The position numbers were made by a program, and so were the translations under genes. The notes below the pieces were generated by a model that saw nothing but the letters and a program-made list of their open reading frames with translations, made no database searches and was not told where the DNA came from. A DNA stretch of 64,000 bases from Thraustochytrium sp. TN22 (lineage: Eukaryota; Sar; Bigyra; Thraustochytrida; Thraustochytriidae). Location of the stretch: positions 1 to 64,000 of the forward strand of contig JABLUY010000179.1 in the NCBI GenBank assembly GCA_013306675.1, written 5' to 3'. Of the stretch, positions 26,791-35,514 are shown in pieces. How positions within the stretch are numbered: the stretch's first letter is position 1; each line of letters opens with the position of its first letter.

Positions 26791-29700
26791 TCAGTGCTTG
26801 CCGCTGCGGAGCGACTTGAGAGCGTTGATGGAAGAGCGGTTCTGCTGCTTCTCCTTGGCGCGCATGGAGGAGGTCCTGGCGGCCTGCTTCTCGAGGGCGA
26901 TGGACTCCGGGTCGATATAGTCCCAGTTGTCAAAATAGCGCTCGAGCTTGGGGTCGAGCTTCTTGCCCTCGGTGAGAACGGGGATGTCGAAGTTGGGCTC
27001 TTGCTTCTTGCGCTTGGCGAACTTGCGGGCCTCCTTCTTGGCTGTCTTCTTCCATTCCCGCACGAGGGCGTCGAAGTTGGGGAACTTTCGCTTCTCGTCC
27101 AGCGGCTTGGGGTCGGGGATGTAGACGGGCTTGTACTTTTTGTGGAGCACCTTGTCCCAGTCGCACTCGGTGGCGAGGGGGCCGCCGAGCGGGATGAAGA
27201 AGGGGTGGTCCTTGAGGCTGGCGAGGTCACGGCCCTGCTCGGCGGGGCCGACACCGAGGCGCGTGTATTGGTCGAGGTCAAGGAGACCGACGAGGAGCGC
27301 GCGGGTGTGCTCGTCGAGGTGGTTGGGGATGCGCAGCTTGCGGCGCAGCAGCTTGAGCTCCTGCTCGTCGGTCTCGATGTCGACGTAGCCGGAGTCTGTG
27401 ATCTTGTCCTGCGCGGGCTCAAAGGGCAGGTGGCCGACGAGGCACTCGTAGGTGAGCACGCCGAGCATGAACCAGTCCACGCCTTCGCCGTAGTGCTCGT
27501 GGCGGATCATCTCTGGCGGGCGGTAGAGGGGCGTGCCGCAGTCGGTGTTGTGCGAGCGGATGGTCTTGAGGCGGCGGTAGGTGCCCGGGTTGTTGGTCTC
27601 GTGCGTGGCGGTGGAGCCGTGGCGCGAGTGCATGGACGAGGTCGTGTGGCCGTCCGAGTCGGCCTCGCGGAACTTGTGGTGCGAGGACGTCTCGTCGTCG
27701 GGCGCAGGCGCCGAGGAGGCGCCGTCCTCAGAGGCGGCGGCGCTCTTGGTGCCGCCGCCGTTGGGCACGTCCGTGTCGGCGCCGTCGGCCTTGACGAGGT
27801 CGCCATCGACGCCGCCCGCAGTGCCGTTGAGGTCGCCCTTGGCTTCGAAGTTGTTGTCCTCGTCGATATCGTCCTCGTCCTCGTAGACGTCAGCCTCATC
27901 ATCGGCGTCGTCGACGCCGAGGTCGATCTCCTCGGCCTGGAGGTCGGCCTCCTCTGCGGGACGAGTCGGGTGGCGCGGCTCGGGCGGGTGGCCCTCGGCC
28001 ATTTCCGTGTACTTGTCCTGGTAGTAGAAGCCGGCCAGGCCCATGTCGGCCAGCATGATGTGGCCGTCGGCGCGCAGCAGGACGTTCTCGGGCTTGAGGT
28101 CGCGGTAGAGGATCTCGTGCTCGTGGAGCGCCTCGAGCGCGAGGACGATCTCGGCGACGTAGAGGCGCACCTGCGGCGGCTCGAGCTGCCAGCCGGGAAC
28201 ATCGTCCAGGAGGTTGCGCAGCGAGCCCTCCTCGGCGAGGTCGAGGCAGAGGAAGGCGTACTTGTCGTTCTGGAAGGCGTAGCGCAGCGAGACGATAAAG
28301 GGGAAGGAGCGGTTGGCCACGAGGACGTCGCGCTCAATCTCGACGTGCTGCATCTTGCCGCCCCAGGTCTCGACGAGCGTGTCCTTGGCCTGGACCTTCA
28401 TGGCGAGGTGCACGCCGGTGGACCGCTTCTTGACGTGCACGACGTGGCCGAAGCCGCCCTTGCCAAGGATGTCGACGTAGTCGAAGTCGGCGACCTCGAC
28501 GTGGTTGTAGCGCACGCGCTTGTTCTTCTTGTAGGTCTCCCAGTCGCTCTCGGTCTCCTTGAAGTGCGTGTAGAGCGGCTTCATCTCCTTGAAGACCTCG
28601 TGCTGCACCTCGATGAAAAGCAGGCGCGGCGGCACGTCGGCCTCGTCGGCCGCGCCCCAGGCGGCCGTGGAGTCCTGACGGCGGCTGCTGCCGCCATTGG
28701 CCAGCGCCGCGGCGCTCGTGAGCGAGCTGGACGACTCTCGCTGCAGCAGGACGATGTCGTCGACGTCGTCCTTGCCGGCCAGGTTGTTGACGTCGGCGCT
28801 GTCACCCAGGGTCACCGGGGACCCGTCCACGGTCTTGATGGTGACGTCGATGCGCGGCGCCGACGACGACACGTGCGACTGCAGCCTGTGCACCTGCGAG
28901 GTGGCCTCGAGCGCCGCCGGGCTCAGGTCCACGAAGGAGCTCATGCCGATGGACGAGGAGCGGTTGCGCCGCCGCGGCGGCGACTTGCTGTGTTCGCTGT
29001 CCGAGTCGTTCGTGGTCGTCTGCTCATACCGCTTGATGGCTTCGTACAGGCTCTGCTCCACCTTGGGCCGCACCTGTACCATGAGCGAGAGGATGTGCGC
29101 GGGGAAGGCCCAGCACACGCGCGGCAGCATGAGCTTCTCGCACTCGTACACGTGCATGCGCATCTCCTCCGAGAGCTCAGGGTTTTGCGACGTCACGGGC
29201 AGCGAGGACCCGGGCGAGGTGCCGCCCTGGGTCAGCCGCAGGCCCTTGCCGACGCCCTGCGCGGCGCCAGCCGCCTTGGCCTTGGCGCCGTCGTCGCCGC
29301 CCTCCTCCTCCTCCTCCTCCTCCTCCTTGTCGTCCGTGCTGCCGCTCCCGGCCGCGTTGCCGCGGCTGTTGCTGGCCTCAATGTCGGCGCCGACCAGGTC
29401 CTCGAGACCCTCCTCCCCGTCCAGGTCGTCCTCGTCCACGGCCTTGGCGGACTCAATGTACGTGGCCCGGTACTCGTCCGCCGCCTGCTTGGCGTTGTGC
29501 GAAATGAGGAAGTAGTGCCGGTAGATGTTCTTGCCGCTCAGGAAGCGCTCCTCCGGGTCTGTCTTGAGGTGGTTGTACTGGTGCAGCAGCAGCCAGAACC
29601 GCACCAGGTCCATGTTCTCCGGGAAGTAGTGATCCACGTGCGCCATGAAGTGCGACCGCCCCAGCGGCTCGTCCAGGATCGTGCGCAGCTCCACGTACTC

Positions 29701-29925
29701 ATTGTCCTGGAAGTAGTCGAACTGCGAGCCTTCGCCGCTGAAGTAGTCCTCGTCGTCTGGGTCCTTGACGAAGTGGTCCAGCGCGCGTTGCGGCTCCTTG
29801 CGCCACTTGTCCTCGTCGCTGTTCTCCCCCGAATCCGACGAGTTGAAGGTCGCTGGCCCGCCCTCGCTGCCGAACGTGCGGCTGAGCGTCACGCCGGCCG
29901 GGGCCTTGCTGCACGCACAGCCCAT
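26791..29925 (-). CDS. RGS-domain protein kinase, GRK-like AGC family
   Basis: A 1044-residue protein. It starts MGCACS, fitting N-myristoylation plus palmitoylation for membrane attachment. Residues about 60-310 form an RGS-homology region (MAHVDHYFPENMDLVRFWLL in its first part, later MRMHVYECEKLMLP) split by an acidic insert. The kinase spans about 480-900: GKGGFGHVV loop, AMKVQAKD lysine, YRDLKPENVLL, LADMGLAG in place of DFG, and GTPLYRPPEM. The activation segment carries a highly acidic insert of about 140 residues between DMG and PPE. The C-tail with FDNWDYIDP is a typical AGC extension. G-protein-coupled receptor kinases have this RGS-kinase order, so a role in desensitising receptors is inferred. 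It is divergent with the histidine kinase gene 203 bp away. Confidence 0.9.
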   Translation of the reverse strand: MGCACSKAPAGVTLSRTFGSEGGPATFNSSDSGENSDEDKWRKEPQRALDHFVKDPDDEDYFSGEGSQFDYFQDNEYVELRTILDEPLGRSHFMAHVDHYFPENMDLVRFWLLLHQYNHLKTDPEERFLSGKNIYRHYFLISHNAKQAADEYRATYIESAKAVDEDDLDGEEGLEDLVGADIEASNSRGNAAGSGSTDDKEEEEEEEEGGDDGAKAKAAGAAQGVGKGLRLTQGGTSPGSSLPVTSQNPELSEEMRMHVYECEKLMLPRVCWAFPAHILSLMVQVRPKVEQSLYEAIKRYEQTTTNDSDSEHSKSPPRRRNRSSSIGMSSFVDLSPAALEATSQVHRLQSHVSSSAPRIDVTIKTVDGSPVTLGDSADVNNLAGKDDVDDIVLLQRESSSSLTSAAALANGGSSRRQDSTAAWGAADEADVPPRLLFIEVQHEVFKEMKPLYTHFKETESDWETYKKNKRVRYNHVEVADFDYVDILGKGGFGHVVHVKKRSTGVHLAMKVQAKDTLVETWGGKMQHVEIERDVLVANRSFPFIVSLRYAFQNDKYAFLCLDLAEEGSLRNLLDDVPGWQLEPPQVRLYVAEIVLALEALHEHEILYRDLKPENVLLRADGHIMLADMGLAGFYYQDKYTEMAEGHPPEPRHPTRPAEEADLQAEEIDLGVDDADDEADVYEDEDDIDEDNNFEAKGDLNGTAGGVDGDLVKADGADTDVPNGGGTKSAAASEDGASSAPAPDDETSSHHKFREADSDGHTTSSMHSRHGSTATHETNNPGTYRRLKTIRSHNTDCGTPLYRPPEMIRHEHYGEGVDWFMLGVLTYECLVGHLPFEPAQDKITDSGYVDIETDEQELKLLRRKLRIPNHLDEHTRALLVGLLDLDQYTRLGVGPAEQGRDLASLKDHPFFIPLGGPLATECDWDKVLHKKYKPVYIPDPKPLDEKRKFPNFDALVREWKKTAKKEARKFAKRKKQEPNFDIPVLTEGKKLDPKLERYFDNWDYIDPESIALEKQAARTSSMRAKEKQQNRSSINALKSLRSGKH

Positions 29926-30128
29926 CCTCGCCCTGGCTCCCTCGCGCCTGCACCCACTCCCTCACGCACGCAACGCACGCACACGCTTTCTCGCGCACAC
30001 AAGCAGGCCCGCCCGCCCGCCCGCGCGCGCGCGCGCGCGAAGGCGCCTGGCGGCGCTCGCTGCGCCCGCCCGCGGCGCCACGCACAGGCGCCGCGCGAGG
30101 CGAGGCAAGGCGAGGCGAGGCAGGGAGC
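29926..30128. promoter_or_regulatory. Compact bidirectional promoter
   Basis: Only 203 bp separate the start codons of the RGS-kinase (minus) and histidine kinase (plus). It contains a (CG)9 tract at 30022-30039, which could adopt Z-DNA, and GCGAGGCGAGG repeats just upstream of 30129. Confidence 0.6.
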
Positions 30129-32456
30129 ATGGACTTCCACCATGGCATGCCGGTGCTGGAGGACGAGGACGAGGCCGACCTTGAACGGCCCGCCACGGCG
30201 CTCTCCAAGCGCCGACTCGCCGCGGACCTGTGCCGCGCGCTCTTCTCGGACGTAGAGGGCACCGGACTGGCGGTCTGCGTGCCGCTCGTGCGCAGTCCGG
30301 TGCGCCAGGACGCCACCAAGCGCGGTCCCGAGCCGGTCGAGGAGGCCGACCCATCCGGGGGCCGCCCAGATGACGAGGTGCCGTCTTTGTCGCAGCAGGA
30401 GCAGCAAGGACGGCGACCAGGCGCTCAGAATGAAGAGGCGCGCGGCGACCCGCTGCTCAGCAAGTCCGCGTCGTCGCGGCCCAAGCCGCTGGACGACGTG
30501 CAGGCGCTTCGGACCGCGCGCGCGCTGGGGCGCGCCGTGGTCGTCTTCGCCAACGGCGTCTTCCAGGAGCGCTTCGGCGCCACCGACTGCCTCGACCTCG
30601 ACCAGCTCTGTGCCGATGAGCCGGACGTCGCCATCCGCGCCAAGACGCTCGACGGCGACCGCTACCTGGTGGTCGAGGCCGAGAGCGTGCGCATCGCCAC
30701 GCACCGCGCCAACATCGAGGTCGCGCAGAAACAGCTGCAGTTCGTCGCGCAAGCCAGCCACGAGATCCGCACGCCGCTTGCTGGCCTGCTCGGCATGATC
30801 GAGTGCCTCGACGCCGACGAGGCCGCCGCCCCCCACGACGGCCCGGCTTCGCCATCTTCGTGTGACTCGCGCCCCTCGCCATCCTCACCCTCGTCGTCCC
30901 CGACTGCCACGGCCCTCGGCAAGCGTCGCCTGGCGCGCAACAAGGACCTTGGCACGGCCGCGCCCATCCCTGCCACCACCTCGGATATCCTGCGTCAATG
31001 CGCCAACACGCTTCACGCCGTCGTCAGCGACGTGCTCGACCTCACCGCCTGCTCCTCCAACCAGGTGCTCCTGCGCCCCAGTCCGGTCCACCTGCACAAC
31101 GCCTGCCTGCGCCGCGTCGCCGACCTCTTCAGCCGCGTCGCGCAGCGCCAGGAGTGCCAGATTGTCTGCGAACCCGCGCCGGCCGGCTTCCCGGACCCCA
31201 TCCTGGTCGACGAGCACCGCCTCAACCAGGTCGTGTCCAACCTTGTCGGCAACGCCGTCAAGCACACGCCTTCGGGCCGCATCACTATCCGCGCCAAGCT
31301 CCTGGGCGCTGGCGCTCCGGAGACCGACGCCGCACTGCGCACCGCCAGCTCGCTTGCGCCCGCCGCGATCCCGGCCTCGCCGACCGACGCTGGCGCACCC
31401 GCCCTCGCCGCCCTCGCCGCCACCTCGAGCGACGACGACGTCGACCCGGAGCCTGTGCTGCGCTTCCTCATCGAGATCGAGGACACCGGCGCTGGCATCA
31501 GTGAGGCCGACCAGCAGCGCATCTTTGAGCCCTTTTACCAGGCCAAGGACACACCGCGCGCCACCATGAAACCGCTGCCGCGCCGCACCAGCCGCGAGGC
31601 CAAGGATCAGGCTCTCAGCGCCGCCGCCAGCGCCTCGGGCGACAGCTCCTCCGGCTCCGAGTCGGCCGGCTCCTCCGAGTGCGATGCCACCGACACCGCC
31701 TCCCACATCGATGACCAGCACGACGCGCGCCTTGCATCGCCCCTCTCCTCCTCAGGCCTAGGCCTCGCCATCTCGCGCGACCTCGCGCGCCTCATGGGCG
31801 GCGACATCACCGTTGTCAGCCAGCTCGGCAAGGGCTCGCTCTTTCGCTTCGAATTTATCGCCGCACCCGCGCCTGCGCCCGCACCCGCGCCCGCGCCCGC
31901 GCCCGTGCCCAATCCGGCCGACGCCGGCGGCCTCGCCCGCAATCAGCGGGACCACCTCGCGCAGGACCTCCACAACGGAGCCCGCCATGTCGACGCCGCC
32001 TCCTCCTCCTCCGACCTCGACGCCGACCCTGCCTGTGACACGGCGGCGGCCGCCCAGGCGGCGGCCGTGCGCCGCGGCCTCAAGGTCCTCGTGGTCGACG
32101 ACAATCTCGTCAACTGCCAGGTTTGTGCGCGCCTCTTGCGGCGCCTTGGCGTCGTCTGCGACGTCGCGCACGACGGCCTCGAGGCTGTTGACCTTTTCGA
32201 GCAGGCGCAGTACGACCTCATCTTCATGGACTGCCACATGCCCAACATGGACGGCTTCGAGGCTACGCGATGTATCCTCGAGCGCGCCGACGCCGGGGGC
32301 ATCGCGCCGCCCGCCGTCGTCGCCATCACAGCCAGTGTCATGGCACAGGACCAGGCCAAGTGCTTCAGCGTCGGCATGCGCGATCTCTTGCCGAAGCCCT
32401 TTACCATGGCTTCGCTCGAGCGCATCCTCACGCGGCTCGGCGACGGTGCTCTCTGA
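30129..32456 (+). CDS. Hybrid sensor histidine kinase with C-terminal receiver
   Basis: A 775-residue soluble phosphorelay protein. A PAS-like segment may lie at about 135-195. The HisKA phospho-acceptor is H211 in ASHEIRTPLAG; the HATPase_c part shows NQVVSNLVGNAVKHT (N-box), EDTGAGIS (G1), IFEPFYQ (F-box) and SGLGLAI (G2), with a Ser-rich insert of about 60 residues between the F and G2 boxes. After an Ala-Pro repeat linker comes a receiver domain: VLVVDDN, phospho-acceptor D701 in DLIFMDCHMPNMDG, and LPKPF with the conserved Lys. No transmembrane segment is seen, so it probably senses a cytosolic signal. A separate HPt partner would be needed and is not in this window. Confidence 0.93.
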   Translation: MDFHHGMPVLEDEDEADLERPATALSKRRLAADLCRALFSDVEGTGLAVCVPLVRSPVRQDATKRGPEPVEEADPSGGRPDDEVPSLSQQEQQGRRPGAQNEEARGDPLLSKSASSRPKPLDDVQALRTARALGRAVVVFANGVFQERFGATDCLDLDQLCADEPDVAIRAKTLDGDRYLVVEAESVRIATHRANIEVAQKQLQFVAQASHEIRTPLAGLLGMIECLDADEAAAPHDGPASPSSCDSRPSPSSPSSSPTATALGKRRLARNKDLGTAAPIPATTSDILRQCANTLHAVVSDVLDLTACSSNQVLLRPSPVHLHNACLRRVADLFSRVAQRQECQIVCEPAPAGFPDPILVDEHRLNQVVSNLVGNAVKHTPSGRITIRAKLLGAGAPETDAALRTASSLAPAAIPASPTDAGAPALAALAATSSDDDVDPEPVLRFLIEIEDTGAGISEADQQRIFEPFYQAKDTPRATMKPLPRRTSREAKDQALSAAASASGDSSSGSESAGSSECDATDTASHIDDQHDARLASPLSSSGLGLAISRDLARLMGGDITVVSQLGKGSLFRFEFIAAPAPAPAPAPAPAPVPNPADAGGLARNQRDHLAQDLHNGARHVDAASSSSDLDADPACDTAAAAQAAAVRRGLKVLVVDDNLVNCQVCARLLRRLGVVCDVAHDGLEAVDLFEQAQYDLIFMDCHMPNMDGFEATRCILERADAGGIAPPAVVAITASVMAQDQAKCFSVGMRDLLPKPFTMASLERILTRLGDGAL

Positions 32457-33191
32457 GCGCCCTCTTTTTTGCATGCTAGCCGAAGCCTCCTCCTTTCGGG
32501 GGGGTGGCGGCGGCGCTTTCGCCTGTCTCCATCATGGCCTTTGTGCCCGGATGGAATTCTTCTGTGCTCTCGACGCTGCACTCGACGCAGTGGCAGTCTC
32601 ATCGTCTGCCTCTTTCCTAGTGCAGTGCTGCTTGGCAGGCTGCCTGCCTACCTGCCTGCGTGCCTGCGCGCCCGTCTGCACTTAGCCAGCCAGGCAGCCC
32701 CTCTGCGTCTGCATTTTTGGCTCCGCCTCGTTTTCTTCACGGAGAAGAATAACAGAGGCCGAGTAAACCCATCACATCACATCACATCACAACCAAAGCC
32801 CCCCTGCAATTTTGGCCCAGCGTCGGTCTCTCAACTCTCTCACCAACCCTCCCATTTTTGCTATCTACCCTTCTACTTTGTAGTTGGAGCTCTCGCCGCC
32901 GTTTCCGGACAGCCTGCGCGAGTTCCTCTCGACCATGAAGTGAATTCTCCGTCCATAACTTCGACCTGTTACGCTCCAAGACTTGTTCTGCACCCCCGGC
33001 GACAATGACTTTCCCAAGCGCTCCTGTACCGTTCGTGTGCAGTAGGCCTAGGCCTAAACTGTCGCCGTTGCTGGACATGAACACCGTGACAGGCTACACA
33101 CAAGCGCCGATGGGCTGCCGATGCGTGCTCACACACAGGCTGTCCGATGATGACGCTCGCCATGCTCGTTTCCCCATCCCGCTAAATCCGA
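32457..33191. other. Intergenic region
   Basis: 3' flank of the histidine kinase and 5' flank of the next gene. It contains CTGCCTGC repeats (about 32635-32670), an (ATCAC)4 microsatellite (32768-32790) and a TAGGCCTAGGCCTA motif at 33044-33057. No gene recognised. Confidence 0.5.
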
Positions 33192-35141
33192 ATGGGCGCG
33201 GCCATGACGGTGGCGCCACGGCGGGGGCGCGCCACGGCGCCCGTGGCGCCGGCCACGGTCATCGTGGAAAGCGGGTCGGCCACGCAGCCGCGCGGCATCC
33301 GGACGCCGCCCCGCGTGGCGTCGCCCAGGGCGGCGAGGCTAATGCCATGTACCTGGCCCCGCGCGGCGCTCGCGCTGCTGGCCGCGGGGCTCGTGCTGGG
33401 CCTGACCTTCATGTCGGAGGACTCGCGCGCCGCGCTCAGTGACACCAAGACAGACCTGCTCGCCAGCCTGCACGCCACCTTTGGTGGCACCGGCGCAAGC
33501 CTCGTGGCCAGCGACGCCGCCACGGCGCCGCCCACGGCGCCCTACCTCCAGGAAACGCGGCCACAAGAATACGCACCAGGCTGGGCTCCCGCTGCTTCAG
33601 CGACTCGGGCCAGCTACGAAGTGCAACGGGCCGCCTGCTACTTCAAGGACGTGCTCGGCAAGGTCGAAGACCGACAGGCCACGCACGCGATCTGTTTCGA
33701 GGCCTGCGCCAACCACAACCGCGCCATTGAAGCGGCCCGGCGCAGTAGCCGTAGCTCCGCCCCAGGAGGGCGGGCTTGCGCTGGCTGGACCGTACTCAAG
33801 AGGGCAGCCTGCGATCGCAGCGACCCAACATCCTGCGAGGGCGACAACCGCGGCTCGAGCGCATGCCTCCTGCTCAGCGACTTCCGCTCCGACGGATCCT
33901 ACCTGCACGAAGACTGTGCTTCTGGCCGGCTCGTGTTGCCTGGCGCTGCCGACGAGCCCGCGGCCTCCACGGCCGCGCCGGTTGCGAATGCGCCTGGAAC
34001 GCCGCCGAAGGATGCCCCGGAGAATGCGACGGACAAGGTGGACGACAGCGAGTACCAGGGGTCTGACGAAGACGGCGCGGAGGACCAAACCGCGCTACCC
34101 ACGAGTGCGCTGCCCGTCGTAGCCTGCCCGGCGCGCACCGCCGTGCTCAACGGGGCGCATCGCCCGCTGCGCATCTTCGTCGCCTGCCTGCAATCCAGCG
34201 GCTGCACGCTATTGTCCTACTTGCTGGCGCAGGGTAGCGCCACAGTCTCCGTGCTTGACGTTCCCGTGCATGAGCCGTTCCCGGATGCGAGCTTCTTCGA
34301 CTTTGCCGAGGCCGCCTACCCCAGCGTGCAGACCATCGTGCTCAAGCAGTCCATGCGAGGCACGCAAGCCGCAGACCCTGCACTCTGGCTCGAGACGGTG
34401 CGCGCCCGATTCAAGCCCGACGTCGCGCTGCTCCTGGTCCGCCACCCGCTCGACATGCTGCTGCACCTTGCCAACCACATTAGCCCGAGCGCTGCCGCGG
34501 CCATGCCCACCGACGCGGATCTCGCCAAGTGCGAGTCTCCCGCCACGAAAGCAGCGGCGGGGCCGCCCACGGAAGCGGATGGCCTCACGTGCGGCACGCC
34601 CGAGGCCAAGCTGCAAGCCATTAACCAGGTTTTTCGCGACCGCGCTGACCTTGGCATCACAGGAGTTGTGCGCTACGAGGACATGTGCGAGGACCGCGCC
34701 ACGCTGGCGGAGACGCTGGCGAGCTTTGGCGTTTGCATTGCCCAGCAGGATCTACGCCAGCCCAAGCGCCCCATCGTGGACGTGATGCGGGCCTCGCTCA
34801 AGTACTTTACGGGCCCTGTAGCGGCCGACAACGCCGACGCCGCCGCCGCCGCCACCGCCGCCGCCGACGACCTGCAGCCCTCGGAGGACCAAGGGCCAAG
34901 CAGGCGCCAGCGTCTCAATTGGGGCCCAGGCAGCCTGCGCAACACCTTTCACGCTGCTAACGGGACGTTGGAAGCCGAAGCGCGCGCCTTTCGCATCTGC
35001 GAACAGGAAATGTCCACCAATGTGCGCGTCAAGTTACTCGCGTATTCTGTTGCGCCTTACTCCTCTGCGACCATGTCGGAGCTCGAGCAGGTTGTTGAGC
35101 GCATGGCGCCGGACCTCGTGGAGGCATACCGGGAGTTCTGA
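33192..35141 (+). CDS. Type II membrane sulfotransferase-like protein with Cys-rich stem
   Basis: A 649-residue protein. A short cytosolic N-terminus is followed by one hydrophobic signal-anchor (ALALLAAGLVLGLTFM, about 59-74), as in Golgi sulfotransferases. A luminal Cys-rich segment (about 140-250: RAACYFKDV, ICFEACANHN, GWTVLKRAAC, SACLLLSD) resembles a PAN/apple domain. The C-terminal part begins RIFVACLQSSGCTLLSYLL, which looks like the 5'-phosphosulfate-binding loop with a degenerate P-loop, and LLVRHPLDMLLHL fits the 3'-phosphate site (Arg, and Ser replaced). YEDMCEDRATLAETLASFG follows as in sulfotransferases. Catalysis is uncertain because the key PSB Lys is not obvious. Confidence 0.65.
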   Translation: MGAAMTVAPRRGRATAPVAPATVIVESGSATQPRGIRTPPRVASPRAARLMPCTWPRAALALLAAGLVLGLTFMSEDSRAALSDTKTDLLASLHATFGGTGASLVASDAATAPPTAPYLQETRPQEYAPGWAPAASATRASYEVQRAACYFKDVLGKVEDRQATHAICFEACANHNRAIEAARRSSRSSAPGGRACAGWTVLKRAACDRSDPTSCEGDNRGSSACLLLSDFRSDGSYLHEDCASGRLVLPGAADEPAASTAAPVANAPGTPPKDAPENATDKVDDSEYQGSDEDGAEDQTALPTSALPVVACPARTAVLNGAHRPLRIFVACLQSSGCTLLSYLLAQGSATVSVLDVPVHEPFPDASFFDFAEAAYPSVQTIVLKQSMRGTQAADPALWLETVRARFKPDVALLLVRHPLDMLLHLANHISPSAAAAMPTDADLAKCESPATKAAAGPPTEADGLTCGTPEAKLQAINQVFRDRADLGITGVVRYEDMCEDRATLAETLASFGVCIAQQDLRQPKRPIVDVMRASLKYFTGPVAADNADAAAAATAAADDLQPSEDQGPSRRQRLNWGPGSLRNTFHAANGTLEAEARAFRICEQEMSTNVRVKLLAYSVAPYSSATMSELEQVVERMAPDLVEAYREF

Positions 35142-35514
35142 AAGTACGCCTTCACGAGGTACTTCTGACAGGGAATTGATGACCATGTTTGTGCAAGTAA
35201 AAGCTGGTTTGCTCCAAGCTAACTAAGAAAAGCTAACTTTAGTGAGCATACCGCGCCGTGGCCTGACAACGTGAGCGCTTGCTCATGCGCACGTTGGTGT
35301 TTGCCGTTGTGGGCCTGGATGTGCCAGCCACGGGTGTCCACTGTCAAAGTTGCCCATCCGGCCTGGGGCCAGCTTGTCAACATTCGTTCTACTGTAGCAT
35401 GCATTTTTGTGGGGGAGGGAGGTTTGTGTAAATGAAGCAAGGTTGCCGCCCTCACCCCCTCATTGTCCGGCAGCACTTGCAGCGCTCGAGCAATTTCCGG
35501 GGCAAGGCGTCCAA
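35142..35514. other. Convergent intergenic region
   Basis: Lies between the 3' ends of the sulfotransferase-like gene and the NIPA-type gene. I see no gene, RNA or repeat. Confidence 0.5.

Noticed and set aside
26668-30255. 1195-codon plus-strand frame opposite the RGS-kinase
   Set aside because: It is the antisense of the kinase gene; its Leu/Val/Glu-rich product has no known motif, and the kinase motifs on the other strand are unmistakable.
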